Shown: in pieces, positions 17,596-25,041 of the stretch
Position numbering within the stretch: the stretch's first letter is position 1
How the letters are laid out: every line of letters starts with the position of its first letter
Assembly (NCBI GenBank): GCA_900553355.1
Contig: USDK01000018.1
Location: forward strand, 1 to 46,006
Direction: 5' to 3'
Length of the DNA: 46,006 nucleotides
Origin: an uncultured Lachnospiraceae bacterium
GTDB lineage: Bacteria; Bacillota; Clostridia; Lachnospirales; Lachnospiraceae
The notes under the pieces: model-generated
What the model was told of the DNA's origin: nothing
Databases searched by the model: none
The model's input: only the letters and a program-made list of their open reading frames with translations
Made by a program: the position numbers and the translations under genes

Positions 17596-18072
17596 CTATG
17601 ATTTTTTCTTTTTCAGCGGATTCTTGGTCAGATGCTCCAGTCTGCTCTGCCCTTCCTTCCGGCCTCTCATGAACATTTCATGAAACTCTGGGGCGGAATG
17701 CTTCAGTGACAGGGGTCTGCCCTCACGATTAATGAAGCAGTGTCTGCTCGTCCCGCGACAGTGTACCATTCCGGTTTTATTCAGGATCACTTCATAGACC
17801 AGAGTCAGCTTGATCCCGTTATATTCTTTGATATAACAGTCAATCGTGACTACATCTCCAAAATGTACCATCCTGAGATACTCTGCCGACACAGACAGTA
17901 CCGGGCTTAAGATGCCCTGCGCTTCCATAGTCTCATACCCTATGCCCAGGCATTCCATATAATTCGTCCGGGCTTCTTCAAACCAGCGGATATAGTTGGA
18001 ATGATGGACGATTCCCATCTGGTCTGTCTCATAATATTGTACCTTATGCTGATAAGCCTTCTGCTCACCCAT
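17596..18072 (-). CDS. Acyl-CoA thioesterase, YbgC/FadM hotdog family
   Basis: A 158-residue 4-hydroxybenzoyl-CoA-thioesterase-type hotdog protein. The family motif YYETDQMGIVHHSNYIRWFE (about 13-32) carries the catalytic Asp. The C-terminus is strongly basic (LEHLTKNPLKKKKS). The ATG at 18072 follows AAAGGAAGG, just past the T-box terminator, so this is the first gene under the threonine T-box, ahead of thrS. Why a thioesterase should respond to Thr-tRNA is unclear; it may simply be a passenger. Substrate unknown. Confidence 0.88.
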   Translation of the reverse strand: MGEQKAYQHKVQYYETDQMGIVHHSNYIRWFEEARTNYMECLGIGYETMEAQGILSPVLSVSAEYLRMVHFGDVVTIDCYIKEYNGIKLTLVYEVILNKTGMVHCRGTSRHCFINREGRPLSLKHSAPEFHEMFMRGRKEGQSRLEHLTKNPLKKKKS

Positions 18073-18091
18073 CCTTTGTGCCTTCCTTTCA

Positions 18092-18343
18092 TAAAAAAAT
18101 CCCTTACAGCTACTGCTGTAAGGGACGAGTCTTCTCGCGGTTCCACCCTGTTTGAACCGGCAAACTCTCTTGCCGGAACCACTTTATTTCATGATGATAA
18201 CGGAATCACCGTGCTGTTTTGCAGCCGCTCCAAGGTGGTCTTCAGCCGGTTCCAAGTATGGGAGCTTTCAGCCTGAGGCTCCTTTCTCTGTCTGCTCTTT
18301 CCCAGCCTACTCTTCTCTTCAACGCTTTGTCATATATGTAACT
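18092..18343 (-). promoter_or_regulatory. T-box leader, threonine specifier
   Basis: On the minus strand the T-box sequence AGGGTGGAACCGCG is exact (18149-18136). A terminator follows, with 10-base arms (18101-18110 and 18115-18124) and a run of seven T. The likely specifier is ACC at 18250-18248 in GGAACCGGC, matching the downstream thrS. A shifted reading of CCG (Pro) is possible but does not fit the operon. Confidence 0.92.
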
Positions 18344-18372
18344 ATTATAATCACCGCTTTTTTCTTTGTCAA
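18344..18372 (-). promoter_or_regulatory. Promoter of Thr T-box operon
   Basis: TTGACA (18372-18367), 17-base spacer, TATAAT (18349-18344) on the minus strand. This is a perfect sigma-A promoter, placed 9 bases after the ydcF stop. Confidence 0.9.
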
Positions 18373-18380
18373 CACTCGTT

Positions 18381-19103
18381 TTACAATCCCGTCCATACTT
18401 TCCATACGGCAAAGAACTCCCTCATCATATAATTGGGAAGCAGGACCAGATGACAATCCGACGGCAGAGGGCAGGCTTTTTTATAGCCGCATTTTTCTGC
18501 CAGCACACAGGCCCGATACAGATGGAAATTATTGGATACGATTCCCACCGGTTCGTCCGGACTTTGGATCAGCGCCTTTGAAAACTCCAGATTCTCTTTC
18601 GTTGTGGTGGAACGTCTCTCCAGAAGCAGTCTTTCCGGATCTATGCCCCTGGCTTTTAAATAGCCCGACATCGCCTCCGCCTCTGTGATATCTTCTCCCT
18701 CTCCCCTTCCGCCTGAAAGAACGGCCCGGGTTCCAGGATGTGCATTCAGATACTCAAAGGCCCGGTCCAGCCTCCGCTTCAGAGAATCTGTGATCCGTTT
18801 CCCCTCCACATGGGCTCCCAGCACAATGATATACTGGCACTCCGGCATATTCCTGCCGGACATCCCGCCTATGATCCTGGCTTCTGTATACAGAAACAGA
18901 ACAGCCGATAAGGCCAGTAATATGTATATCAGAAGATCCAGATCGGTCCATCGGATCAGCGCCGCACAGGCAAGAAAACCCATGCCCGCCGCCGGCCAGA
19001 ATCTGGAAAATGTAGAATCCCATTTATGAAGAGATACACAGATCACTCCATAATATAGAAAGCAGACGCATCCGCAGATAAACAGAACTATCTGCCACAA
19101 CAT
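18381..19103 (-). CDS. YdcF family (DUF218) membrane-anchored protein
   Basis: A 240-residue protein with about three to four N-terminal membrane helices (about 1-75) and a DUF218 domain (about 90-240). The domain begins IIVLGAHVEGKRITDSLKRR, then AVLSGGRGEGEDITEAEAM and VSNNFHLYRA, which line the family's conserved pocket. Family members are linked to envelope or peptidoglycan-precursor metabolism (SanA/ElyC/YdcF); the exact reaction is unknown. It starts inside the 3' end of the SEC-C gene (16-base overlap) with a poor ribosome site, so translational coupling is likely. Confidence 0.85.
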   Translation of the reverse strand: MLWQIVLFICGCVCFLYYGVICVSLHKWDSTFSRFWPAAGMGFLACAALIRWTDLDLLIYILLALSAVLFLYTEARIIGGMSGRNMPECQYIIVLGAHVEGKRITDSLKRRLDRAFEYLNAHPGTRAVLSGGRGEGEDITEAEAMSGYLKARGIDPERLLLERRSTTTKENLEFSKALIQSPDEPVGIVSNNFHLYRACVLAEKCGYKKACPLPSDCHLVLLPNYMMREFFAVWKVWTGL

Positions 19104-19594
19104 TTTTTATACTTTTTCCCGGATCCGCACGGACATGGATCGTTCCGTCCGATCTTTTTCTCCTTCCGGACTGTCCGGGACTCCTTCTGCTCTTTGTATA
19201 ATCTCTTCAGTTCTTCCTCGGAATAAATCTCCTTCCACTGAGGAAGCTCATACAGCCAGTCTGCCTTTGCGTCCACCATATTTTTATATAATTTTTCTTT
19301 ATCAAAGGCAAGGCTTACTACAGTATCTTCGTCCATGGTTTCAATCGGGTTTTCTTCCTTCAGGCTTTCATTGATCCCGTCCAGGAATCCCACCATGGTC
19401 AGAACCTTCTGTCCATATTTTTCTGCCAGCTCCTTCACCGTCCCTTTCACTTCTTCATCGGGATTAGAAAGAAGCTGCTCATAAATCTCCTTCTCGATCT
19501 GAAAATATGTACCCCAGAATCTCTGAAGCTGCCCCTTATCTGCACTTTCATCATATGCGATATCTCTCCACTGCTCTAATAATGTACGACTCAT
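19088..19594 (-). CDS. SEC-C metal-binding domain protein
   Basis: A 168-residue protein. Residues 1-145 are mostly acidic helices with no fold I can name. The C-terminus is a clear SEC-C zinc motif, IGRNDPCPCGSGKKYKKCCG, with the C-x-C-x8-C-C ligands, as in the SecA tail. Such proteins may bind SecB-like or ribosomal partners; the role here is unknown. AAAGGAG precedes the ATG at 19594. Its 3' end overlaps ydcF. Confidence 0.85.
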   Translation of the reverse strand: MSRTLLEQWRDIAYDESADKGQLQRFWGTYFQIEKEIYEQLLSNPDEEVKGTVKELAEKYGQKVLTMVGFLDGINESLKEENPIETMDEDTVVSLAFDKEKLYKNMVDAKADWLYELPQWKEIYSEEELKRLYKEQKESRTVRKEKKIGRNDPCPCGSGKKYKKCCGR

Positions 19595-19640
19595 ATTCTG
19601 ATACTCCTTTGTATTGATTGCTTTTTTATTCTGTACTCTA

Positions 19641-19646
19641 TATAAT
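19641..19646 (+). promoter_or_regulatory. Candidate -10 box for the small membrane gene
   Basis: TATAAT at 19641-19646 with TTGCTT at 19618-19623, 17 bases apart, on the plus strand ahead of the gene at 19684. Confidence 0.5.
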
Positions 19647-19683
19647 ATACTAAAGTCTAATTCAGATGTAAAGGATGATTCGA

Positions 19684-19902
19684 ATGAAAAAGTTAAAACG
19701 TATTTTCGCGCTGCTTGGCGCAGCCGCCTTAGTTCTTATGTATCTCTGCACCCTGGTCTTCGCGCTGACAGACCATCCTGCAGCCTCTGACCTCCTGTGG
19801 GCCTCCATCGGATGTACGATCCTGATCCCGGTGCTGCTCTATGGCTTCCTGCTCGTGTACAAACTTACATCTCACGACCAGGACAGCGATGACGAGAGGT
19901 AA
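19684..19902 (+). CDS. Small two-helix membrane protein
   Basis: 72 residues, not recognised. It starts MKKLKRIFALLGAAAL. Two hydrophobic helices (about 8-27 and 37-60) are followed by an acidic end (HDQDSDDER). An upstream in-frame ATG at 19675 exists, but AAAGG at 19670-19674 is correctly spaced only for 19684. The last 31 bases overlap the convergent small gene on the minus strand. Confidence 0.7.
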   Translation: MKKLKRIFALLGAAALVLMYLCTLVFALTDHPAASDLLWASIGCTILIPVLLYGFLLVYKLTSHDQDSDDER

Positions 19903-20030
19903 ACTTCAAAAGGAACCATTTCTTCCGGCATGTCCTTTTCCTGTTTATCTCTTCTTGCTTTCCGCCTGTTCAGATATTCCTCGATGGATAATGCATTATT
20001 TTCCGTCAGTTCCCGGTCTTTCTGGTACAT
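19872..20030 (-). CDS. Small charged hypothetical protein (52 residues)
   Basis: An open frame of 52 codons on the minus strand, beginning MYQKDRELTENNALSIEEYL and followed by a basic helix NRRKARRDKQEKD. A strong AAAAGGAGG lies 6 bases before the ATG at 20030, which is the main reason to call it. It is highly charged and soluble with no family I can name. The C-terminal codons overlap the plus-strand gene by 31 bases. The remainder of 20031-20189 shows no gene. Confidence 0.6.
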   Translation of the reverse strand: MYQKDRELTENNALSIEEYLNRRKARRDKQEKDMPEEMVPFEVYLSSSLSWS

Positions 20031-20189
20031 ATGGATTCCTCCTTTTCATTTTATTTATACTCGTTCGTCCCCCTTTTGACTTCCGACATTATTATTATAT
20101 TGTCGTATGACTTATTATATGCATCAGTTGTGACCAGGATATGGCGATATTATAAAAAAATCCTGATACATTTCTTAACAAAACATAAG

Positions 20190-20220
20190 AAAAGCAGATG
20201 CCTTCGCACCTGCTTTTTTT
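20190..20220. terminator. Bidirectional terminator at purA end
   Basis: 12-base arms (20190-20201 and 20206-20217) around a CTTC loop. A run of seven T follows on the plus strand, and TTTTCTTATGTTTT on the minus strand after purA. Confidence 0.85.
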
Positions 20221-21495
20221 CTATCTGTAGATAATATCGTTTCTTCCCGGTCCGTTGGAAACCATAGTAATCGGGTATCCAATCTGCTCTTCCACAAATT
20301 CAATATACTTCCGGCAGTTTTCCGGCAGTTCTTCGTATTTGCGGATGCCGCGGATATCACATTTCCATCCCGGCAATTTCTTCAGCACCGGCTTTGCCTT
20401 CTCCAGAAGATGAGTAGTCGGGAAGTCTGTTGTGACCTCTCCGTCAATCTCATACCCCACACATACCGGGATTTCATCCAGATATCCCAGCACGTCCAGC
20501 ACGGTGAACGCCACATCTGTGGTGCCCTGGAGTCTGCACCCATATTTGGATGCCACACAGTCAAACCATCCCATTCTTCTTGGACGTCCTGTGGTCGCTC
20601 CAAATTCTCCTCCATCGCCGCCGCGTCTTCTGAGCTCGTCAGCCTCATCTCCGAAAATCTCACTGACAAAGGCTCCTGCGCCTACAGCGCTGGAGTATGC
20701 CTTACATACGGTAATCACCTTCTTGATCTCATAAGGAGGCACACCTGCGCCGATCGCTCCATATGCCGCCAGGGTAGAAGAAGAAGTCACCATCGGATAG
20801 ATTCCGTGGTCAGGATCCTTCAAAGTACCAAGCTGACCCTCCAGCAGCACTTCCTTTCCTTCCTTCAGTGCCTGATGGAGATACAATGCTGTATCACATA
20901 CATATGGTGCAACCATCTCTTTGTATTCTTTCAGCTCTTTATATAAATCCTCCGGCGAAATGGCTGGTTTATGATAGAGATGTTCCAGAAGAACATTCTT
21001 CTGCTCCGCTACTCTGACTACCTTTTCCTTCAGCAGCTCGTCATCAAACAGCTCGCTGACCTGAAAACCGATCTTGGCATATTTATCTGAATAAAACGGT
21101 GCGATGCCTGATTTCGTGGAGCCAAAGGACTTTCCTCCCAGACGCTCTTCCTCGTATGCGTCAAAATTCTTGTGATAAGACATCACGATCTGTGCCCGGT
21201 CTGATACCAGGATCTTCGGTACCGGTACGCCTCTGTCAACGATGGACTGAATCTCCTTAAACAACACCGGGATATCCAGCGCGACTCCATTTCCGATAAT
21301 ATTCGTCGTATGTCCGTAAAAGACCCCGGAAGGCAGTGTATGAAGCGCAAACTTGCCGTAGTCATTGACAATCGTATGACCGGCATTCGCCCCGCCCTGA
21401 AACCGGATGATAATATCCGCTTTCTCAGCCAGCATGTCTGTGATCTTTCCCTTTCCTTCATCTCCCCAATTGGCGCCTACTACCGCTTTTACCAT
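20221..21495 (-). CDS. purA: Adenylosuccinate synthase
   Basis: A 424-residue GTP-dependent ligase that joins IMP and aspartate in AMP synthesis. The P-loop-like start VGANWGDEGKGKITDML carries the catalytic Asp and Lys, and GHTIV (about 41-45) the catalytic His. Then follow ATTGRPRRMGWFDCVA (about 297-312) and the closing NGPGRNDII motif. Length is standard. The ATG follows AGGAGGAATGGATA. It has its own promoter reaching into the end of the cardiolipin synthase gene. Confidence 0.97.
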   Translation of the reverse strand: MVKAVVGANWGDEGKGKITDMLAEKADIIIRFQGGANAGHTIVNDYGKFALHTLPSGVFYGHTTNIIGNGVALDIPVLFKEIQSIVDRGVPVPKILVSDRAQIVMSYHKNFDAYEEERLGGKSFGSTKSGIAPFYSDKYAKIGFQVSELFDDELLKEKVVRVAEQKNVLLEHLYHKPAISPEDLYKELKEYKEMVAPYVCDTALYLHQALKEGKEVLLEGQLGTLKDPDHGIYPMVTSSSTLAAYGAIGAGVPPYEIKKVITVCKAYSSAVGAGAFVSEIFGDEADELRRRGGDGGEFGATTGRPRRMGWFDCVASKYGCRLQGTTDVAFTVLDVLGYLDEIPVCVGYEIDGEVTTDFPTTHLLEKAKPVLKKLPGWKCDIRGIRKYEELPENCRKYIEFVEEQIGYPITMVSNGPGRNDIIYR

Positions 21496-21543
21496 TATCC
21501 ATTCCTCCTGTGCGAATAAACTGACTTATAAAGCCACTTTTGC

Positions 21544-21572
21544 ATTATACTACAATTTTTTTCCTCTGTCTA
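21544..21572 (-). promoter_or_regulatory. Promoter of purA
   Basis: TAGACA (21572-21567), 17-base spacer, TATAAT (21549-21544) on the minus strand. The -35 overlaps the stop codon of the upstream cls gene. No guanine riboswitch is present in the short leader. Confidence 0.75.
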
Positions 21573-23132
21573 CATCAACGGTGCCAACAAACGCAATACC
21601 TGTCCGGTTATTTTCGTAAGCATAGTCCGGTTGCGCACCTCGACCAGCGTGACCTTATGACATTTTGCAAGCGTCTGCTGAAAATCCCGTTCAATTCTGT
21701 CAATTTCTGAATTGTTATAAATGAATACCCCATTTTCGAAATGCAGATACAGACTCCGGTAATCAAGATTAATGGTTCCTACTGTAGCCGTATCATCGTC
21801 TGACACAAACACTTTCGCATGGACAAATCCAGGCCGGTACTCATAAATCTGTACACCGCCTTTGATCAGTTCCTTATAATATGTCTTAGCCACCACAAAC
21901 GCATACCACTTGTCCGGAATATGCGGCATAATAATGATAACCTCGATTCCACTTTTTGCCGCCCTTTTCAAGGTTGTCAGCATCTCATTGTCCAGAATCA
22001 GATAGGGCGTCATAATATGTACATACTTTTTGGCGTGATTCAGGATATGAAAGTATACTTCCTCTCCCACATTTTCATTATCAAAAGGGCTGTCCGCATA
22101 AGGGATCACATACCCCAATTCCCGATGAAGACCTTTTCGCTTTGGCGTCAGATAACGCTTATAATTTTCCGCCTTACGTTCGTCTACGTTCCACATTTGC
22201 AGAAAAATCATGGTCAGGCTCTGTACTGCGTCGCCTCTTAACAAAACCGCCGTATCCTTCCAGTGCCCGAAACGGACCTTCCGGTTGATATATTCATCTC
22301 CCAGGTTCACGCCCCCTGTAAATCCCACTTTTCCGTCGATCACGCAGATTTTCCGATGATCCCGGTTGTTCTGTGTCGTAGATAGAAAAGGCCTGACTTT
22401 ATTGGACATCTTACATTTGATCCCATACCGCTTCAACTGCTCGGGATAACGGTAGGGAAGCATGGATATGGCGCACATGCCGTCATACATAAACCGCACT
22501 TCCACGCCTTCCTGCACTTTTTCCCTTAAAATCTTCAGGATCGATCCCCACATATACCCTTTTTCTACAATAAAATACTCCATGAAAATAAACTTTTTCG
22601 CCTTCTGAAGTTCCTGAAGCATTGCCTTGAACTTATACTCTCCCAGAGGGAAATATTTAACATCCGTATTACGATAGGTCGGAAATCCCAGCTGGTTAGA
22701 CAGATAATAAGACAGATTCGCATTGGCTGATTTGCTGGCCCAGATGGCTTCGATCACCTCTGGATCCTGCTGCATATATGGATCTGTCTCGATCTTCATA
22801 GCTGCCAGCCGATTCTTCATAAACTTACTGCCCGGCTGTGTCTTGACAAAAATATAAAACACGACACCAAAAATGGGAACTGCCAGCACAAACAGCATCC
22901 AGGTCATTTTAAACGCCGGATTGCCTTCCGCATTGATCAGATAGATCAGTACTACAATCTGCAGGATCACCATCGTTCCATACACAAAATGGATGTATTC
23001 ATGCAGATAGAGCACACTGCTCATCATCATGCCGATCTGTACAAGCAAAAGAAGAAGAATGATACCGGTTCTGCTAAATACAACCCGGAACAATCCTTTT
23101 TTTGCCGTGCTGGGTTCTTTCTGGCTGCTCAT
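21570..23132 (-). CDS. cls: Cardiolipin synthase
   Basis: A 520-residue bacterial phospholipase-D-type cardiolipin synthase, which condenses two phosphatidylglycerols. There are two N-terminal membrane helices plus one more (about 15-100). Two HKD motifs follow: HRKICVIDGKVGFTGGVNLG (about 240) and HAKVFVSDDDTATVGTINLD (about 420). The start at 23132 is chosen because AAAGGAG lies upstream; the frame is open 27 codons further but that extension includes the promoter. An in-frame TTG three codons upstream is an alternative start. Confidence 0.93.
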   Translation of the reverse strand: MSSQKEPSTAKKGLFRVVFSRTGIILLLLLVQIGMMMSSVLYLHEYIHFVYGTMVILQIVVLIYLINAEGNPAFKMTWMLFVLAVPIFGVVFYIFVKTQPGSKFMKNRLAAMKIETDPYMQQDPEVIEAIWASKSANANLSYYLSNQLGFPTYRNTDVKYFPLGEYKFKAMLQELQKAKKFIFMEYFIVEKGYMWGSILKILREKVQEGVEVRFMYDGMCAISMLPYRYPEQLKRYGIKCKMSNKVRPFLSTTQNNRDHRKICVIDGKVGFTGGVNLGDEYINRKVRFGHWKDTAVLLRGDAVQSLTMIFLQMWNVDERKAENYKRYLTPKRKGLHRELGYVIPYADSPFDNENVGEEVYFHILNHAKKYVHIMTPYLILDNEMLTTLKRAAKSGIEVIIIMPHIPDKWYAFVVAKTYYKELIKGGVQIYEYRPGFVHAKVFVSDDDTATVGTINLDYRSLYLHFENGVFIYNNSEIDRIERDFQQTLAKCHKVTLVEVRNRTMLTKITGQVLRLLAPLM

Positions 23133-23184
23133 ATTCAATCTATCTCCTTTAATCCTCTTTTCCTGATATACGGGTAACGGGTAC

Positions 23185-23213
23185 AGTGTAACACAATTTT
23201 GGATTCTTCTCAA
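23185..23213 (-). promoter_or_regulatory. Promoter of cls
   Basis: TTGAGA (23213-23208), 17-base spacer, TACACT (23190-23185) on the minus strand. Confidence 0.6.
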
Positions 23214-23303
23214 CTTCCATGTATTTTCTTTTGTTTTTTGCGGAAAAATGATACAATATGTGTTATGATAGTGTTTATAGAATGAGGAAAGGAGTCAATC
23301 ATT

Positions 23304-23591
23304 ATGGCTAAGTGGTTAAAACGTTTGTTAAGTCTGGCAGCAATAGGCGGTGCTGTTGCCGGCCTTGTCTATTATCTGAAAAATTCCTCTTCGGATAGCG
23401 AGGATGAGTTTGCTGACGATTTTGAGGATGAAGACTTTGATCTTGACAGTGATCTGAAACCAGTTTCAGACCGCGAATACGTTCCTCTCACTCCGAAGGC
23501 GGAAGAAAAGACCGAAGCCGATGACAAAGACAACAATACAGATACGGAAAAAGAAACGGAAACGGAATCAGAATCAGAAACGGAAAAATAA
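23304..23591 (+). CDS. Small membrane-anchored acidic protein
   Basis: 95 residues. A basic N-terminus (MAKWLKRLLS) leads into one membrane helix (about 8-26). After it comes an extremely acidic tail: Asp/Glu-rich at about 31-52, then a Thr/Glu/Ser low-complexity end (TETESESETEK). AAAGGAG lies 11 bases upstream. Many Clostridia have similar short proteins of unknown function. Orientation would put the tail in the cytoplasm if the basic end stays inside, but this is not decidable here. Confidence 0.78.
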   Translation: MAKWLKRLLSLAAIGGAVAGLVYYLKNSSSDSEDEFADDFEDEDFDLDSDLKPVSDREYVPLTPKAEEKTEADDKDNNTDTEKETETESESETEK

Positions 23592-23592
23592 G

Positions 23593-23635
23593 AAAAGAAC
23601 CTGCCCGGCCAAATCATTACCGGGCAGGTTCTTTT
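23593..23635. terminator. Bidirectional terminator overlapping a coding end
   Basis: Perfect 16-base arms (23593-23608 and 23620-23635) with an 11-base loop and A/T runs on both outer sides. It serves both the acidic-protein gene and the convergent MocR gene; the right arm encodes the last five MocR codons before TAA at 23619-23617. Confidence 0.88.
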
Positions 23636-25026
23636 GTCCAGCACCGGATCAGTATCCGGACTGCTTCTTTGATCTGCTCTTCTGTCAGATTGGCATACCC
23701 AAGCAGGATCGTCGGCTCTTTGGGCCTGTCTTTTATAATCTGATAATCCGACATTCCATAGACCCGGATGCCTTCTGCTCTGGCAAGACGGATCAACTCT
23801 TCTTCTGTCCGGTTCTCCTGAAAATGCAAAAGCAGATGGACGCCCGCATGTTCTCCGGAGATACGGCAGATTCCGGACAAACCTTTCAGCTCTTCTATCA
23901 ATGCATCATGCCTTCCTTTATACAGGGCACGCGTCTTATTTAAATGTCTTTCATAATAACCGTCTTCAATAAACTTCTGTACGATTCTCTGATCAACCTT
24001 GGACACCGTAGAATGGATAAAACTGTTTTTCTCTTCATATCTTTCCAACAAGGGCATGGGAAGCACCATATAACTCAGCCGGATCGCAGGAGCCACAGAT
24101 TTGGAAAACGTCCCCAGATAGATCACTTTTTCATGAGCGTCCATCCCCTGCAGCGCCGGAATTGGTTTCCCTTTATAGCGGAATTCACTGTCATAGTCGT
24201 CCTCGATGATGTATCTTCCCTCTTCCTGATCCGCCCATTTCAAGAGCTCCTGGCGCCTGCCTACCGGCATGACGATTCCGGTAGGATACTGATGGGACGG
24301 CGTGACATAGGCGATGTCCGCCTCCGTCTTTGCAAGCTCCTCCACCATCATCCCGCTTTTGTCCATAGATACCGGCACTGTCTCGTAAGACAGGCAGCGA
24401 AAGAGACGATATGCCTGCATATAAGTGGGATCTTCAAAAGCAAGCCTGTGATCTCTTCCCAGTATGGAACTAAGAAGCATCAGCATATAATCATTCCCCG
24501 CACCGATGATAACCTGATCCGGCGTACACTCCACGCCTCTTGCCTGGTAAAGATAACCGCAGACTGCATTCCGGAAGCCATATTCTCCCTTGGAGTCTCC
24601 GGTCCGGAAAAGCTCCGTCTGCCCGTCCAGCAGGATATCCCTGGACAGCTTTCTCCATACCTGATAAGGAAAGCTGTTCAGATCTACGCCATTGGGCGTA
24701 AAATCAAACCGATATTCCTTCTTCGGCGCCTCTGGCTTATGAATCTCACTTTTTGATCTTTTCAACCGGTACAGCTCATCAATCTGAGCTACAAAATACC
24801 CCCGGCAGGGCTCCACCTCCACATATCCTTCTGACAGAAGCTGTTCGTAGGCAAGCTCCACCGTACTCCTGCTCACCTCCAGATGCCTGGATAATGCTCT
24901 CGTTGAAGGAAGCTTCTCTCCATAAGGAATCCTGCCGTCCTGGATATCTGCCTTGATATAATCATAGATCTGCTCATATAACGGGACTCGGCTGTCTGTC
25001 TTCAGATTGATCGTTAATTCATTCAT
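23617..25026 (-). CDS. MocR/PdxR-type GntR-aminotransferase regulator
   Basis: A 469-residue chimera: a GntR winged-helix domain (about 1-75, with LPSTRALSRHLEVSRSTVE) fused to a type I aminotransferase-like domain (about 105-469). PLP-site motifs include AYVTPSHQYPTG (about 246-257), IIEDDYDSEFRY (about 281-292) and the lysine segment YLGTFSKSVAPAIRLSYMV (about 312-330). Such proteins sense PLP or an amino-PLP adduct and often control vitamin B6 or amino-acid genes. No pdxST is nearby. It follows glnS by 15 bases and is probably cotranscribed with it. Target genes unknown. Confidence 0.92.
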   Translation of the reverse strand: MNELTINLKTDSRVPLYEQIYDYIKADIQDGRIPYGEKLPSTRALSRHLEVSRSTVELAYEQLLSEGYVEVEPCRGYFVAQIDELYRLKRSKSEIHKPEAPKKEYRFDFTPNGVDLNSFPYQVWRKLSRDILLDGQTELFRTGDSKGEYGFRNAVCGYLYQARGVECTPDQVIIGAGNDYMLMLLSSILGRDHRLAFEDPTYMQAYRLFRCLSYETVPVSMDKSGMMVEELAKTEADIAYVTPSHQYPTGIVMPVGRRQELLKWADQEEGRYIIEDDYDSEFRYKGKPIPALQGMDAHEKVIYLGTFSKSVAPAIRLSYMVLPMPLLERYEEKNSFIHSTVSKVDQRIVQKFIEDGYYERHLNKTRALYKGRHDALIEELKGLSGICRISGEHAGVHLLLHFQENRTEEELIRLARAEGIRVYGMSDYQIIKDRPKEPTILLGYANLTEEQIKEAVRILIRCWTKEPAR

Positions 25027-25041
25027 CGCTCTCTTAAAACT

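Noticed and set aside
18381..19902. Small-gene region as a mobile element
   Set aside because: No transposase, integrase or direct repeats were seen here; base composition resembles the surroundings.
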